Shown here one piece after another: positions 35,218 to 43,402 of a stretch of 64,000 nucleotides of DNA (position 1 is its first letter; every line of letters starts with the position of its first letter). Origin of the DNA: Verrucolacustris abundans (GTDB taxonomy: Bacteria; Verrucomicrobiota; Verrucomicrobiia; Methylacidiphilales; Verrucolacustridaceae); assembly GCA_965194535.1 (NCBI GenBank), contig OZ239145.1, positions 1,612,001 to 1,676,000 of the forward strand, given 5' to 3'. A program made the position numbers and the translations under genes. The notes under the pieces are model-generated. The model saw only the letters and a list, made by a program, of their open reading frames with translations, ran no database searches and was not told where the DNA came from.

Positions 35218-36279
35218 ATGAATGTGCTTCCACTTCTTCTCGATCATCCTGTTTCAGCCTGGAATCTTCCCCCCGATCAACCCTATCGAGAGAAACAGAT
35301 TCGCACCTGGGTTCTCCAACGCTTCGTCTCCTCTTACGACGAAATGACTGACCTCTCTCTTCCTCTACGAACCTCTCTTGCCTCCCACTTTCGACTTCGA
35401 GCCGCAGAGCCCGTTACCATCCAAGGATCGGAAGACACCACGCGAAAGTTTCTCTGGAAGTTGGGCGACGGCTCATACGTCGAATCTGTGCTTATTCCCG
35501 CCACGCAAGGGCTAGAAGGTAACCGCAGCTCTCGTCTTACTCTCTGTGTCTCTAGCCAAGTCGGTTGCGCATACGGATGCAGATTTTGCGCGAGTGGAAT
35601 TGATGGATGGCGCCGAAATCTCACGACTGCCGAAATCATCGGACAAGTTCTCGAAGCTTCACGCATCGCAGGTCGTCGACCCGATAATCTTGTTTTTATG
35701 GGGATGGGCGAACCTCTCGCAAATCTTCCGAATCTCCTTCCCGCCCTCGATCTTCTCATCTCTCCGTCCAACCTGGGCATGGGAGCTAGGCACGTAACAA
35801 TCTCAACGAGCGGACTTGCACCTCAAATTGAGGAGCTCGCCTACCACCCACTTCAGTTTCGTCTCGCCCTCTCTCTTCATGCCGCCAGCGATGCTATCCG
35901 CGACAAGATTATGCCGGTTAACAAACGTTACCCACTCGACCGACTCCTCGAAGCCTGTGACGTTTTTGTCCGTGCCAAAAAGAAACAGATCTTCTTCGAA
36001 TACATCCTCCTGGCAGGAATCAACGATTCCCCAGAACAAGCTACTCTCCTCGCTCAACACGCCCGCCGTCTTTTCGCAAAGGTGAACCTAATCCCCTACA
36101 ACAAAGTCGAAGGCCTCCCCTACGAACGTCCCTCCGAAGAAGCGATCCACCTTTTCTGTCGCACCCTTCTTAAAGCCGGTGTCCGTGCCACGATCCGCCG
36201 CGAAAAGGGACACGACATCGATGCCGCCTGTGGCCAGTTAAGACTCCGCCAGGAAATGAAACAGTCGGAACCGACTTAA
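35218..36279 (+). CDS. rlmN: 23S rRNA/tRNA adenine C2-methyltransferase RlmN
   Basis: A 353-aa radical-SAM methyltransferase modifying A2503 of 23S rRNA and A37 of some tRNAs. The cluster cysteines are Cys117, Cys121 and Cys124 (CAYGCRFC); the two catalytic cysteines are Cys110 (LTLCVSSQVG) and Cys338 near the end (DIDAACGQL). Also MGMGEPLAN, VTISTSGLAP and LALSLHAASDAIRDKIMPVN. Length is slightly below the E. coli protein. It is followed by prmA, another translation-apparatus methylase, 7 nt on. Confidence 0.97.
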   Translation: MNVLPLLLDHPVSAWNLPPDQPYREKQIRTWVLQRFVSSYDEMTDLSLPLRTSLASHFRLRAAEPVTIQGSEDTTRKFLWKLGDGSYVESVLIPATQGLEGNRSSRLTLCVSSQVGCAYGCRFCASGIDGWRRNLTTAEIIGQVLEASRIAGRRPDNLVFMGMGEPLANLPNLLPALDLLISPSNLGMGARHVTISTSGLAPQIEELAYHPLQFRLALSLHAASDAIRDKIMPVNKRYPLDRLLEACDVFVRAKKKQIFFEYILLAGINDSPEQATLLAQHARRLFAKVNLIPYNKVEGLPYERPSEEAIHLFCRTLLKAGVRATIRREKGHDIDAACGQLRLRQEMKQSEPT

Positions 36280-36286
36280 CCGCACG

Positions 36287-37060
36287 ATGTACGTTCTGGA
36301 AAGCCGTCGCCACCTCACGATTCCCACCCACCTTCCCCACGCTCTCATCGAGCGACTCGGCCATCCCCCAGTTCTTCAGATTTACTCCCCAAAAGTCCTT
36401 CCCCTTCGGCAGCTCCAAAAGACCTACCCAGGAAGAATTCGGAAAATCACCCTTCGCTCCTCTTCTCCTTTTCAACTCCGAATCGGTCAACGACTCCTTA
36501 TCACTAGTGATCACCGGATCGTATCTTTAAGGGATCGATCCATTCCCCGACTCAAGATTCGTGCAGGCCCCGCCTTTGGCTCCGGCGAACACGCTACAAC
36601 TCATCTCTGCCTGCGCTATCTTACCCAATTCCTCTTAGATCATCCAAAATCGAACCCAACGGTACTGGATCTGGGTTGTGGGTCGGGAATTCTTGCTCTC
36701 GCCTGTGCAAAGCTCGGCGTGCAAGCACTCGGTTGGGATCTTGATCCCACCGCCATTCAAGAAGCCCAGCGCAACGCAAAGGTGAATCGCCTCACTTCTC
36801 GGATCCTATTTCAGACCAAGGACGCCCTTCGCGCTCCTCTACCAAAGGCAGATCTCATTGTCGCCAATCTCTACGATTCCCTTCTTCTTCATCTCTTGCC
36901 TCGCCTGGAAAAACACCGAAAAACTGGAACCACCATTATTCTTTCCGGAATTCTCAAGGGCCAAGAAATTGCCGTCATCCGGACAGCGCGAAAACTGGGC
37001 TGGAAACTTCAGCGCCGAGGCCGCCTCGGTCGCTGGCACTGCTTACAGTTCCAGCCGTAA
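36287..37060 (+). CDS. prmA: Ribosomal protein L11 methyltransferase PrmA family
   Basis: A 257-aa SAM-dependent methyltransferase. Characteristic PrmA landmarks are IRAGPAFGSGEHATTHLCLRYL, the SAM motif VLDLGCGSGILALACAKLG, LGWDLDPTAIQEAQRNAKVN and LIVANLYDSLLLHLLP. The N-terminal domain (about 1-90) is smaller than in E. coli PrmA, so the exact target is a little uncertain. It ends 2 nt from the convergent pdhB-like gene. Confidence 0.85.
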   Translation: MYVLESRRHLTIPTHLPHALIERLGHPPVLQIYSPKVLPLRQLQKTYPGRIRKITLRSSSPFQLRIGQRLLITSDHRIVSLRDRSIPRLKIRAGPAFGSGEHATTHLCLRYLTQFLLDHPKSNPTVLDLGCGSGILALACAKLGVQALGWDLDPTAIQEAQRNAKVNRLTSRILFQTKDALRAPLPKADLIVANLYDSLLLHLLPRLEKHRKTGTTIILSGILKGQEIAVIRTARKLGWKLQRRGRLGRWHCLQFQP

Positions 37061-37062
37061 AA

Positions 37063-38028
37063 TCAATATCTCAGCACTTCCCTTAATCCTGCCGCGATCC
37101 GCACTGCCGTTGGCCGATGCGCCGCCCAAAGATTCGGATGATACGGAATCGGCGTGTCCTTCGCATTCAGTCGCTTGGGAGGCGCATCCAACAACTCAAA
37201 ACCCTCCGAAGCGACCCGCGCTACCACCTCCGCCGAGGCCCCGCCCCACGGCCAAGACTCCCCCACAGCCAACAACCTACCCGTCCGTGCGACGCTGGCT
37301 AAAATGGTGTCCGTATCCAACGGTTTGACCGTTCTTAAATCTACCACCTCCACCTCATATCCCTCCTCAGCTAACTCCTCTGCCGCCGCTACCGCCTCAT
37401 GCACCATCGCACTATACGTCACGCACGTGATGTCACGCCCCGTACGGACCACTCGAGCGCGAAACGCGGGAACTGCACTTTCCGGTAAAGCTTCCGATTT
37501 TAAATGGTAGTACAGAAGTTTGTGCTCACAGAAAACAACAGGATCAGGCAACTCAATCGCCTCTAAAAGCATTGTGTAAGCATCTTCAACCGTCGCAGGC
37601 GTCATCACTACAATTCCTGGATAGTGGGAGTAGATCGCCTCCATCGATTGACTATGAAAAGGACCACTCCCCGGCGTCCCTCCCGACGGTAACCGCAACA
37701 CCATCGGACACGGCTTGCCGGTCCGCCAAAAAGTCGTCGCCGCATGATTTAACATCTGATTCAGCCCGACCGTCGAAAAATCCGCGAACTGCATCTCCAC
37801 AATCGGCCTCATTCCCTCCATTGCCGCCCCCACCGCCATTCCTACCATCGCATCCTCAGAAATTGGGGAATCCATCACCCTCCCAGGAAACTTTTCGGCC
37901 AGATTCTTGGTGGCCTTAAAAGCACCCCCAAATCTTCCGACATCCTGTCCGTAAATAAAAACCCTCGGGTCATCCCGCAATGCCTTTTCTTGGGCAGAAC
38001 GGATCGCATCCAAATAAGTCACACTCAC
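37063..38028 (-). CDS. 2-oxoacid dehydrogenase E1 beta subunit
   Basis: A 321-aa transketolase-like beta subunit. Motifs: SVTYLDAIRSAQEKAL, FIYGQDVGRFGGAFKATKNL, DSPISEDAMVGMAVGAAMEGMRPIVEMQFADF, PMVLRLPSGGTPGSGPFHSQS, and the C-terminal transketolase domain with VEVVDLRTVKPLDTDTIL. The GTG at 38028 overlaps the E1 alpha stop as GTGA and is chosen over an upstream frame extension. With the alpha subunit it forms the decarboxylating E1 of pyruvate, branched-chain or acetoin dehydrogenase. No E2 or E3 gene is nearby, so the complex type is open. Confidence 0.92.
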   Translation of the reverse strand: MSVTYLDAIRSAQEKALRDDPRVFIYGQDVGRFGGAFKATKNLAEKFPGRVMDSPISEDAMVGMAVGAAMEGMRPIVEMQFADFSTVGLNQMLNHAATTFWRTGKPCPMVLRLPSGGTPGSGPFHSQSMEAIYSHYPGIVVMTPATVEDAYTMLLEAIELPDPVVFCEHKLLYYHLKSEALPESAVPAFRARVVRTGRDITCVTYSAMVHEAVAAAEELAEEGYEVEVVDLRTVKPLDTDTILASVARTGRLLAVGESWPWGGASAEVVARVASEGFELLDAPPKRLNAKDTPIPYHPNLWAAHRPTAVRIAAGLREVLRY

Positions 38029-39053
38029 GATGCCACCATGACTTCCGCCATCCCGGCCGATTGGGTCGCGCGCCAATCTTCCTCAAACGGATCTGGGACT
38101 GGCTCCGCCGAAACCTTCGCCACTGCTTCCTCCACTTCCCGTTGCGCCTCTTCCCGCCAACCTTGCCACTCCTTTTCCTGACCTCTCTTTTTCATCCCCT
38201 CTTCCATCACCTTCAAGCAATCCCGACCTCTCTCCGAACTCTTCATCTTTTTTTCTACATAAGAACCATCGTCATGCTCCCCATGCCCGCACAACCTCAG
38301 CAACTTGCCCACCACCAGTTGCGGCCCAGCTCCCTCTCGTGCCCTCTCCACCGCATGTTGCAAAACTCTCCAGCAAGCCATTGGATCTGTCCCATCCACT
38401 CCGTGTCCCTCGACCCCGTACCCCTTCGCACGATCTACGAGATCTTCGCACGCAAATTGCCTATCCCTAGATGTTGAGTAGGCGTATCCGTTATCCGCAA
38501 CGACCACGACCAAAGGAAGTTTTTCCACAGCCGCTAGATTCAACCCCTCGTGAAAAGAACCCGTGGAGGTGGCTCCGTCTCCCGCACAGGTCAACCCTAC
38601 TCTTCCTTTTTCCCCCTTCATTCGCTTTGCCACTAACACTCCCGCTACTGTCGAAACCATCGCCCCCAGATGGCTGATCATCGGTAAAATCCCTCTCGTG
38701 AGATCTCCACGATGTATATTCCCATCTCTTCCCTTCATCGGACCTAGCCTCGACCCCAAATACGCTCGAAGCGCATCGACCATAGGTTCGCCAAATCCCA
38801 ACCTTCCCGCCATATCCCGAATCAAAGGAGCAAAAATATCCCCCTTCCGCAACGCCAAGCCCCCAGCACCACTCAACGCCTCCTGTCCCTTACCAAGATA
38901 AACTCCTCCAACGATTCGCCCCGCCCGATACAAGTTGCCCAATTTATCCTCTAATACTCGCGCCCGCAAAATAGTCCGACCTAGCGACTCGATCGGGTCT
39001 ACAACGCCTTTTTTGGGTTTAGTTTCAAGGGCACCAGCCACGCGGATTGCCAT
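38025..39053 (-). CDS. 2-oxoacid dehydrogenase E1 alpha subunit
   Basis: A 342-aa alpha subunit that binds thiamine diphosphate. The TPP motif begins GDGATSTGSFHEGLNLAAV and ends in VVVVADN, followed by YAYSTS. Other markers: RILRARVLEDKL-like opening, GGVYLGKGQEALS, ISHLGAMVSTVAGV and the loop region YGVEGHGVDGTDP. It starts at 39053 with no other gene until 39119 and is paired with the beta subunit by a 4-nt overlap. Substrate could be pyruvate, a branched-chain oxoacid or acetoin. Confidence 0.92.
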   Translation of the reverse strand: MAIRVAGALETKPKKGVVDPIESLGRTILRARVLEDKLGNLYRAGRIVGGVYLGKGQEALSGAGGLALRKGDIFAPLIRDMAGRLGFGEPMVDALRAYLGSRLGPMKGRDGNIHRGDLTRGILPMISHLGAMVSTVAGVLVAKRMKGEKGRVGLTCAGDGATSTGSFHEGLNLAAVEKLPLVVVVADNGYAYSTSRDRQFACEDLVDRAKGYGVEGHGVDGTDPMACWRVLQHAVERAREGAGPQLVVGKLLRLCGHGEHDDGSYVEKKMKSSERGRDCLKVMEEGMKKRGQEKEWQGWREEAQREVEEAVAKVSAEPVPDPFEEDWRATQSAGMAEVMVAS

Positions 39054-39118
39054 TCTTTTAAATTACCCGCTTCGTCCCCCCCGCCAAGCCTTCGTCTGTC
39101 TGTAGCTAAACCGAAGCA

Positions 39119-39601
39119 CTATACCGCCCAGCCTGCATACATCTTCTCTAATGCCGATCGAACCCCCGCCGCTGTCCTTGGCTCCCTCCATACCCCTTGA
39201 TACATCGGCAACTGCTCCAATAATCGCACTAATCTTCTTGCTAACGACTCCATCAGTTGACGCTGGAACTTCCCCCTCAACCCACCTCCCAAACCCAAGA
39301 GGCTCTTCACTTTCCCCACTGGAACAATTAAAGCCGTCACCACTCCCTCTGCCACCACCGAGGCCGACCTTCGTCTGCCCGTCAAAATCGAAAGTTCCCC
39401 CAAAATCTCACCGGTTCCCAATCGGGCCAACACCAGAGGATCTCGCCCCCGAATCCGCTTCTCCACTCTAGCCTTTCCAGATAAAATCACTAATAAATCT
39501 CTCGCCAAACCCCCTTCGACTACCATGACATCCCCCTTCCGAAAAATCCTTTTTTTCTCTTTTGGAAAAATCCGCTTCCACTCTGATACTCCTAGTTTCA
39601 C
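39119..39601 (-). CDS. Second cyclic-nucleotide-binding domain protein
   Basis: A 160-aa protein with a single cNMP-binding barrel: RKGDVMVVEGGLARDLLVILSGKARV, the cassette GEILGELSILTG and GRRRSASVVAEG with its Arg. A C-terminal helical tail (about 105-160) has no helix-turn-helix motif I can see. It resembles the 15787-16275 product in being a DNA-binding-free cNMP domain. Translation starts at GTG 39601. It lies 65 nt before pdhA-like gene on the same strand and diverges from the CDF-like gene. Confidence 0.8.
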   Translation of the reverse strand: MKLGVSEWKRIFPKEKKRIFRKGDVMVVEGGLARDLLVILSGKARVEKRIRGRDPLVLARLGTGEILGELSILTGRRRSASVVAEGVVTALIVPVGKVKSLLGLGGGLRGKFQRQLMESLARRLVRLLEQLPMYQGVWREPRTAAGVRSALEKMYAGWAV

Positions 39602-39645
39602 CCCTCTTTTCTAACCGAATTTCTTCCATCCCGCCAGCCCCGCCA

Positions 39646-40539
39646 ATGACCTCCGCCTCATCCCCAGGCACACGCGAACGCAGCCTCCAGATCGCCCTCT
39701 CCTTCTGTCTGCTCGATGTCGTTCTTATGGGCACGGCCGCTTACCTCTCCAACTCACTCACCATCCTCACCGATCTTCTCAAGGAATCCACCGACCTCCT
39801 CTCCATCCTTGCCGCTTTTCTCACCATCCGCGCCGTTCGACGATCCCCCGATCACCATTTCACGTACGGAATCGGAAAACTAGAAAATCTCGTCAGCCTC
39901 AGCATCGGCCTAGTCATGCTCGGTTCAGCTCTTTGGATTACTTGGCACTCCGCCCATCACCTCGCCTCCCCCCAAATGGCCGAGGGAACAATTCCCGGAA
40001 TTTGCATCTTTGCCCTCTACACTTTCATCGGTTACCGGATCTATTTTCGTACCCGTCGCGTCTCCCAACAGCAACCCTCGGCTATTATGGAATCCCAAGC
40101 CCGCCTCTGGTTCTCAAAAGCCAGCTTCGATGCGGCAATGTGTACAGCCCTCCTTCTCGCGTACTTTTTTCGGAATCAAACTTGGAGCTGGTACCTGGAT
40201 CCCCTTGCCTCTCTCGTCGGGGTTCTTTTTATGCTTCACGCCGCCTGGGCCATGACCTCTTCCTCCGTAAACGATCTTCTCGATGCTACGATCGAAGAGA
40301 CCACCCAACTCCGCATCCTTCGCCAACTTGTCGAACACTTGGACGACTACGATCGTCTGCATAAAGTCCGTACCCGCCGCTCAGGTCCGCGCATCTATGT
40401 CGAAATCTTTCTCGAGTTCGACCCACTCCTTCTCATGGGTGAAGTTCAAAAGCGAATCCATAAACTCCAACAATCGATCGGGGAAATTATCCCCGGCGCT
40501 GATGTTTCGATCCGTCCCTGTACCAAAGAGCCCAAATAA
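39646..40539 (+). CDS. Cation diffusion facilitator-like transporter with Lys in both metal motifs
   Basis: A 297-aa protein with the six-helix CDF membrane domain (about 13-210) and a cytoplasmic C-terminal domain (about 215-290, HKVRTRRSGPRIYVEIFLEFDP). Family marks include DHHFTYGIGKLENL after helix 2 and DPLASLVGVLFM at helix 6. In zinc CDF proteins helices 2 and 5 each supply a His-x3-Asp pair; here they read Lys46-x3-Asp50 and Lys158-x3-Asp162. The normal metal site A therefore seems lost or replaced, and metal transport should not be assumed. ATG 39646 is preferred to an upstream start overlapping the divergent gene. Confidence 0.85.
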   Translation: MTSASSPGTRERSLQIALSFCLLDVVLMGTAAYLSNSLTILTDLLKESTDLLSILAAFLTIRAVRRSPDHHFTYGIGKLENLVSLSIGLVMLGSALWITWHSAHHLASPQMAEGTIPGICIFALYTFIGYRIYFRTRRVSQQQPSAIMESQARLWFSKASFDAAMCTALLLAYFFRNQTWSWYLDPLASLVGVLFMLHAAWAMTSSSVNDLLDATIEETTQLRILRQLVEHLDDYDRLHKVRTRRSGPRIYVEIFLEFDPLLLMGEVQKRIHKLQQSIGEIIPGADVSIRPCTKEPK

Positions 40540-40585
40540 CCAGTCCACCATCCCACTCCTTATCTACATCCTTTTTCCTGAACGA

Positions 40586-40615
40586 TTGCCATCCCTTCCG
40601 ATTCAATTCTAAACT
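40586..40615 (+). promoter_or_regulatory. Candidate promoter of the amino-acid permease gene
   Basis: TTGCCA at 40586-40591 and TAAACT at 40610-40615 are 18 nt apart; the -10 box ends 11 nt before the ATG at 40627, predicting a leader of only a few bases. Confidence 0.4.
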
Positions 40616-40626
40616 CTTCAAACTCC

Positions 40627-42087
40627 ATGTCCCTTTTTCAGAATCTCTTTCGAACCAAACAGATCGATCACCTCCAACACGAGGCCAAACACGAAACCGG
40701 CTTCGTCAAAGCCCTTGGGCCATGGCAACTCACCTTCCTCGGCATTGGGGCCATCATCGGCACCGGAATCTTCGTGCTCACCGGTACCACCGCCGCAAAC
40801 CACACCGGACCTGCCCTCGTTCTTTCCTTCACCATCTCAGGCATCGGCTGTCTCTTTGCCGGCCTCTGTTACGCGGAATACGCCGCTATGATTCCCACCG
40901 CAGGCAGCGCCTATACCTACGCTTATGCTAGCCTCGGCGAATTCCTCGCCTGGATCATCGGCTGGGACCTTATCTTGGAATACCTCTTCGCCTCCGCCAC
41001 CGTCGCCGTCGGATGGTCCGGCTACGCAGTCAAATTTCTCCACAACTTCGGCGTCGATATCCCACCTGCCCTCTGCTCTTCTCCTCTGGTCTTCAACCAC
41101 GGCGTTTGGACCCAAAGCGGAGCCCTATTCAACCTCCCTGCTGTCCTCGTTTGCATGGCCGCCACCGTACTTCTGGTGATCGGGATCAGGGAATCCGCCC
41201 GCTTCAACAATGTCATCGTCATCATCAAGCTCGCCGTCATCGTCCTCTTCATTCTCTACGGCTCTTCCTATATTGATACCCACAACTGGGTCCCTTTCAT
41301 TCCAGAAAATACAGGACGTTTCGGCGAGTATGGTTGGAGTGGTATCCTCACCGGTGCCGGAGTCATCTTCTTCGCCTACATCGGCTTTGATGCCGTCTCA
41401 ACCGCAGCACAAGAGTCCAAAAACCCACAGAGGGACATGCCCTTCGGGATTCTTGGATCCCTTCTGCTCTGCACCGTCCTTTACATCCTCGTCTCCCTCG
41501 TCCTCACCGGAATCGTCCCCTTCAAGGAACTTGCCGTGCCCGCCCCCGTTGCCTTGGCCATCGATCGCGCGGGAGAAGGTCTCCGTTGGCTCGGTCCGCT
41601 TGTCCAGTTGGGTGCCATCGCCGGTCTCAGCTCCGTGATTCTCGTCATGATGATGGGTCAACCCCGCATCTTCTTCTCCATGGCCAAGGACGGACTTCTC
41701 CCAAAAAGATTTGCCCAACTTCACCCCAAATTCGGAACCCCGCACGTCACCACGATCGTCACCGGCTTATTCGCCGCATTGATGGCGGGAGTCCTCCCCA
41801 TCGGCGTTCTCGGTGAACTCGTCTCCATCGGCACTCTCCTCGCTTTCACTATCGTCTGCCTCAGTATTCTCGTTCTTCGAAAAACCCGCCCGAACGTAGA
41901 GCGCCCCTTCCGGTGCCCTTTTCTACCGTGGATTCCAATTGCCGGAGCTTTGGTTTGCCTCGCCCAGATGATCGCTCTGCCCTTCGACACCTGGATCCGC
42001 CTCATCGTCTGGCTGGCCATCGGCTTGGCCATCTACTTCTTCTACGGCATCCGCCACAGCCGCCTGAACTCACCCTCCAAAAGCTAA
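40627..42087 (+). CDS. APC-superfamily cationic amino-acid-type permease
   Basis: A 486-aa permease with about 12 helices. The N-terminal core is the classical APC pattern GIGAIIGTGIFVLTGTTAANHTGPAL, followed by ALCYAEYAAMIPTAGSAYTYAYASLGE-type sequence, GVIFFAYIGFDAVSTAAQESKNPQRDMP and MGQPRIFFSMAKDGLLP. This is the CAT/YfnA-like branch, so uptake or exchange of an amino acid is likely; specificity is not determined. It is monocistronic and ends 1 nt from the convergent zinc-ribbon gene. Confidence 0.93.
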   Translation: MSLFQNLFRTKQIDHLQHEAKHETGFVKALGPWQLTFLGIGAIIGTGIFVLTGTTAANHTGPALVLSFTISGIGCLFAGLCYAEYAAMIPTAGSAYTYAYASLGEFLAWIIGWDLILEYLFASATVAVGWSGYAVKFLHNFGVDIPPALCSSPLVFNHGVWTQSGALFNLPAVLVCMAATVLLVIGIRESARFNNVIVIIKLAVIVLFILYGSSYIDTHNWVPFIPENTGRFGEYGWSGILTGAGVIFFAYIGFDAVSTAAQESKNPQRDMPFGILGSLLLCTVLYILVSLVLTGIVPFKELAVPAPVALAIDRAGEGLRWLGPLVQLGAIAGLSSVILVMMMGQPRIFFSMAKDGLLPKRFAQLHPKFGTPHVTTIVTGLFAALMAGVLPIGVLGELVSIGTLLAFTIVCLSILVLRKTRPNVERPFRCPFLPWIPIAGALVCLAQMIALPFDTWIRLIVWLAIGLAIYFFYGIRHSRLNSPSKS

Positions 42088-42088
42088 A

Positions 42089-42808
42089 TCAACTCACCGG
42101 CCAGAAAAGTAGACGCCCGCAATTTTCACACGTTGCCCCCGCTTTCCCGGATTTGGCCGCGATGGTCGAACCTTGTGTCAGCTTCATGTGACACCCCCCG
42201 CAATTGGTTCCATGTTCTACGGGCACGACTGCCACATCCTTCTTGTTGGCCATAATTCTCCGATATTTGTTCAGCAATCCCTCCTCCACCCCCGAGGCCA
42301 AGGTCTCAATCTCCTTCACTAAGTCCGCTAAACGCGTTTCTAATTCGGTTTTCTTTTTCTTCAACTCCTCTTCTTTTACCGCCAACTCCCCTTCCTTCAC
42401 CTTCGCCCCTTCCGCCTCCACTACCGCCTCCTTCTTGGCTTTCTCCCCCAAAGCCATCAAATCCAGTTCCCTATCCTCAATCTCCTGCACCTCTTTCTCC
42501 TCCCGCTGAATCTCAGTTCCCAAGGCCGTAAACTCCTCATTCTTGCGAGTCTCAAACTGCTGCACCTTGTACCGCGCCGCCTTCGCACGATGAGCCTCCG
42601 CCTCCAGTTCTAGCTTCTTCCGCTCCACCTCAGCGTTCTGGGCCTCCAACCTCTTCTTCTCTGCCCCAGCCCGAACATCCAATCTCCTCTGCTCCAGCGC
42701 CTTCATCTCGTTCGGCCACGCCGAGAGCTCCTTGTTCAACCTCATCTGCCTCTGCTCCCGCTCCTGCAGGACAAGCAGCTTCTCCAGTTCAGGCGCCAAT
42801 TCGCTCAT
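42089..42808 (-). CDS. Coiled-coil protein with C-terminal C4 zinc ribbon
   Basis: A 239-aa protein with a long charged coiled coil (about 10-180, runs of Glu, Lys and Ala) and a C-terminal zinc ribbon with cysteines in NCGGCHMKL and CENCGRLLFW. This is the layout of the widespread CT398-like C4-type zinc-ribbon family, often described as a putative nucleic-acid-binding protein without established function. The ATG overlaps the ribE stop by 4 nt, making it the last gene of the alaS-rib unit. Confidence 0.88.
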   Translation of the reverse strand: MSELAPELEKLLVLQEREQRQMRLNKELSAWPNEMKALEQRRLDVRAGAEKKRLEAQNAEVERKKLELEAEAHRAKAARYKVQQFETRKNEEFTALGTEIQREEKEVQEIEDRELDLMALGEKAKKEAVVEAEGAKVKEGELAVKEEELKKKKTELETRLADLVKEIETLASGVEEGLLNKYRRIMANKKDVAVVPVEHGTNCGGCHMKLTQGSTIAAKSGKAGATCENCGRLLFWPVS

Positions 42809-43398
42809 TTCTTCACTCCGCTCATCTTTTCAACATACTTGGCCAACAGGTCGCACTCCAGATTCACTTTATCCCCCGCCTTGCGATCTCTTAGTGTCGT
42901 CACCTCGTAGGTGTGCGGAATGATCCAGACATTGAACTTACGCCCCTCGACCCTTCCAATCGTCAAACTGATACCGTCGATCGCAACACATCCCTTTGGC
43001 ACCAGATACCGCTCCAAACCCTCGGGCACCTCCGCTTCCAATTCCCAATCTTCTCCTGACCTCCCCCACTTGCTGACCCGAGCCGTCCCGTCGATATGCC
43101 CCGTCACAAAATGCCCTCCCACTTTCCCGTCCGCCTTGAGCGAACTCTCCAAATTCACCCGCGCCCCCACTTGCGCCGACTGTAAGTTGGTCTTCTCCTT
43201 CGTCTCATCCAACAGATCGAAAATCAGCCTCTTTCCCTTCACCTCGGTCACCGTCAAACAACATCCGTTCACCGCCACGCTATCCCCGATCTTCACCCCG
43301 TCCACAATCGAGCCTACTTCCACTTCAAGACTCCAGCCCTTACCTCGGCGCGTAACCGCCTGGACTACTCCAGCCTCTTCTACAATGCCCGTGAACAT
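42805..43398 (-). CDS. ribE: Riboflavin synthase alpha subunit RibE
   Basis: A 197-aa enzyme converting two 6,7-dimethyl-8-ribityllumazine molecules to riboflavin. It begins MFTGIVEEAGVVQAV and has two lumazine-binding repeats; landmarks are GDSVAVNGCCLTV, FDLLDETKEKTNL, GHFVTGHIDGTARV and GCVAIDGISLTIG. The upstream extension of the frame is rejected in favour of ATG 43398, the normal N-terminus. It sits between ribD (4 nt upstream) and the zinc-ribbon gene. Confidence 0.96.
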   Translation of the reverse strand: MFTGIVEEAGVVQAVTRRGKGWSLEVEVGSIVDGVKIGDSVAVNGCCLTVTEVKGKRLIFDLLDETKEKTNLQSAQVGARVNLESSLKADGKVGGHFVTGHIDGTARVSKWGRSGEDWELEAEVPEGLERYLVPKGCVAIDGISLTIGRVEGRKFNVWIIPHTYEVTTLRDRKAGDKVNLECDLLAKYVEKMSGVKK

Positions 43399-43402
43399 AC
43401 TC

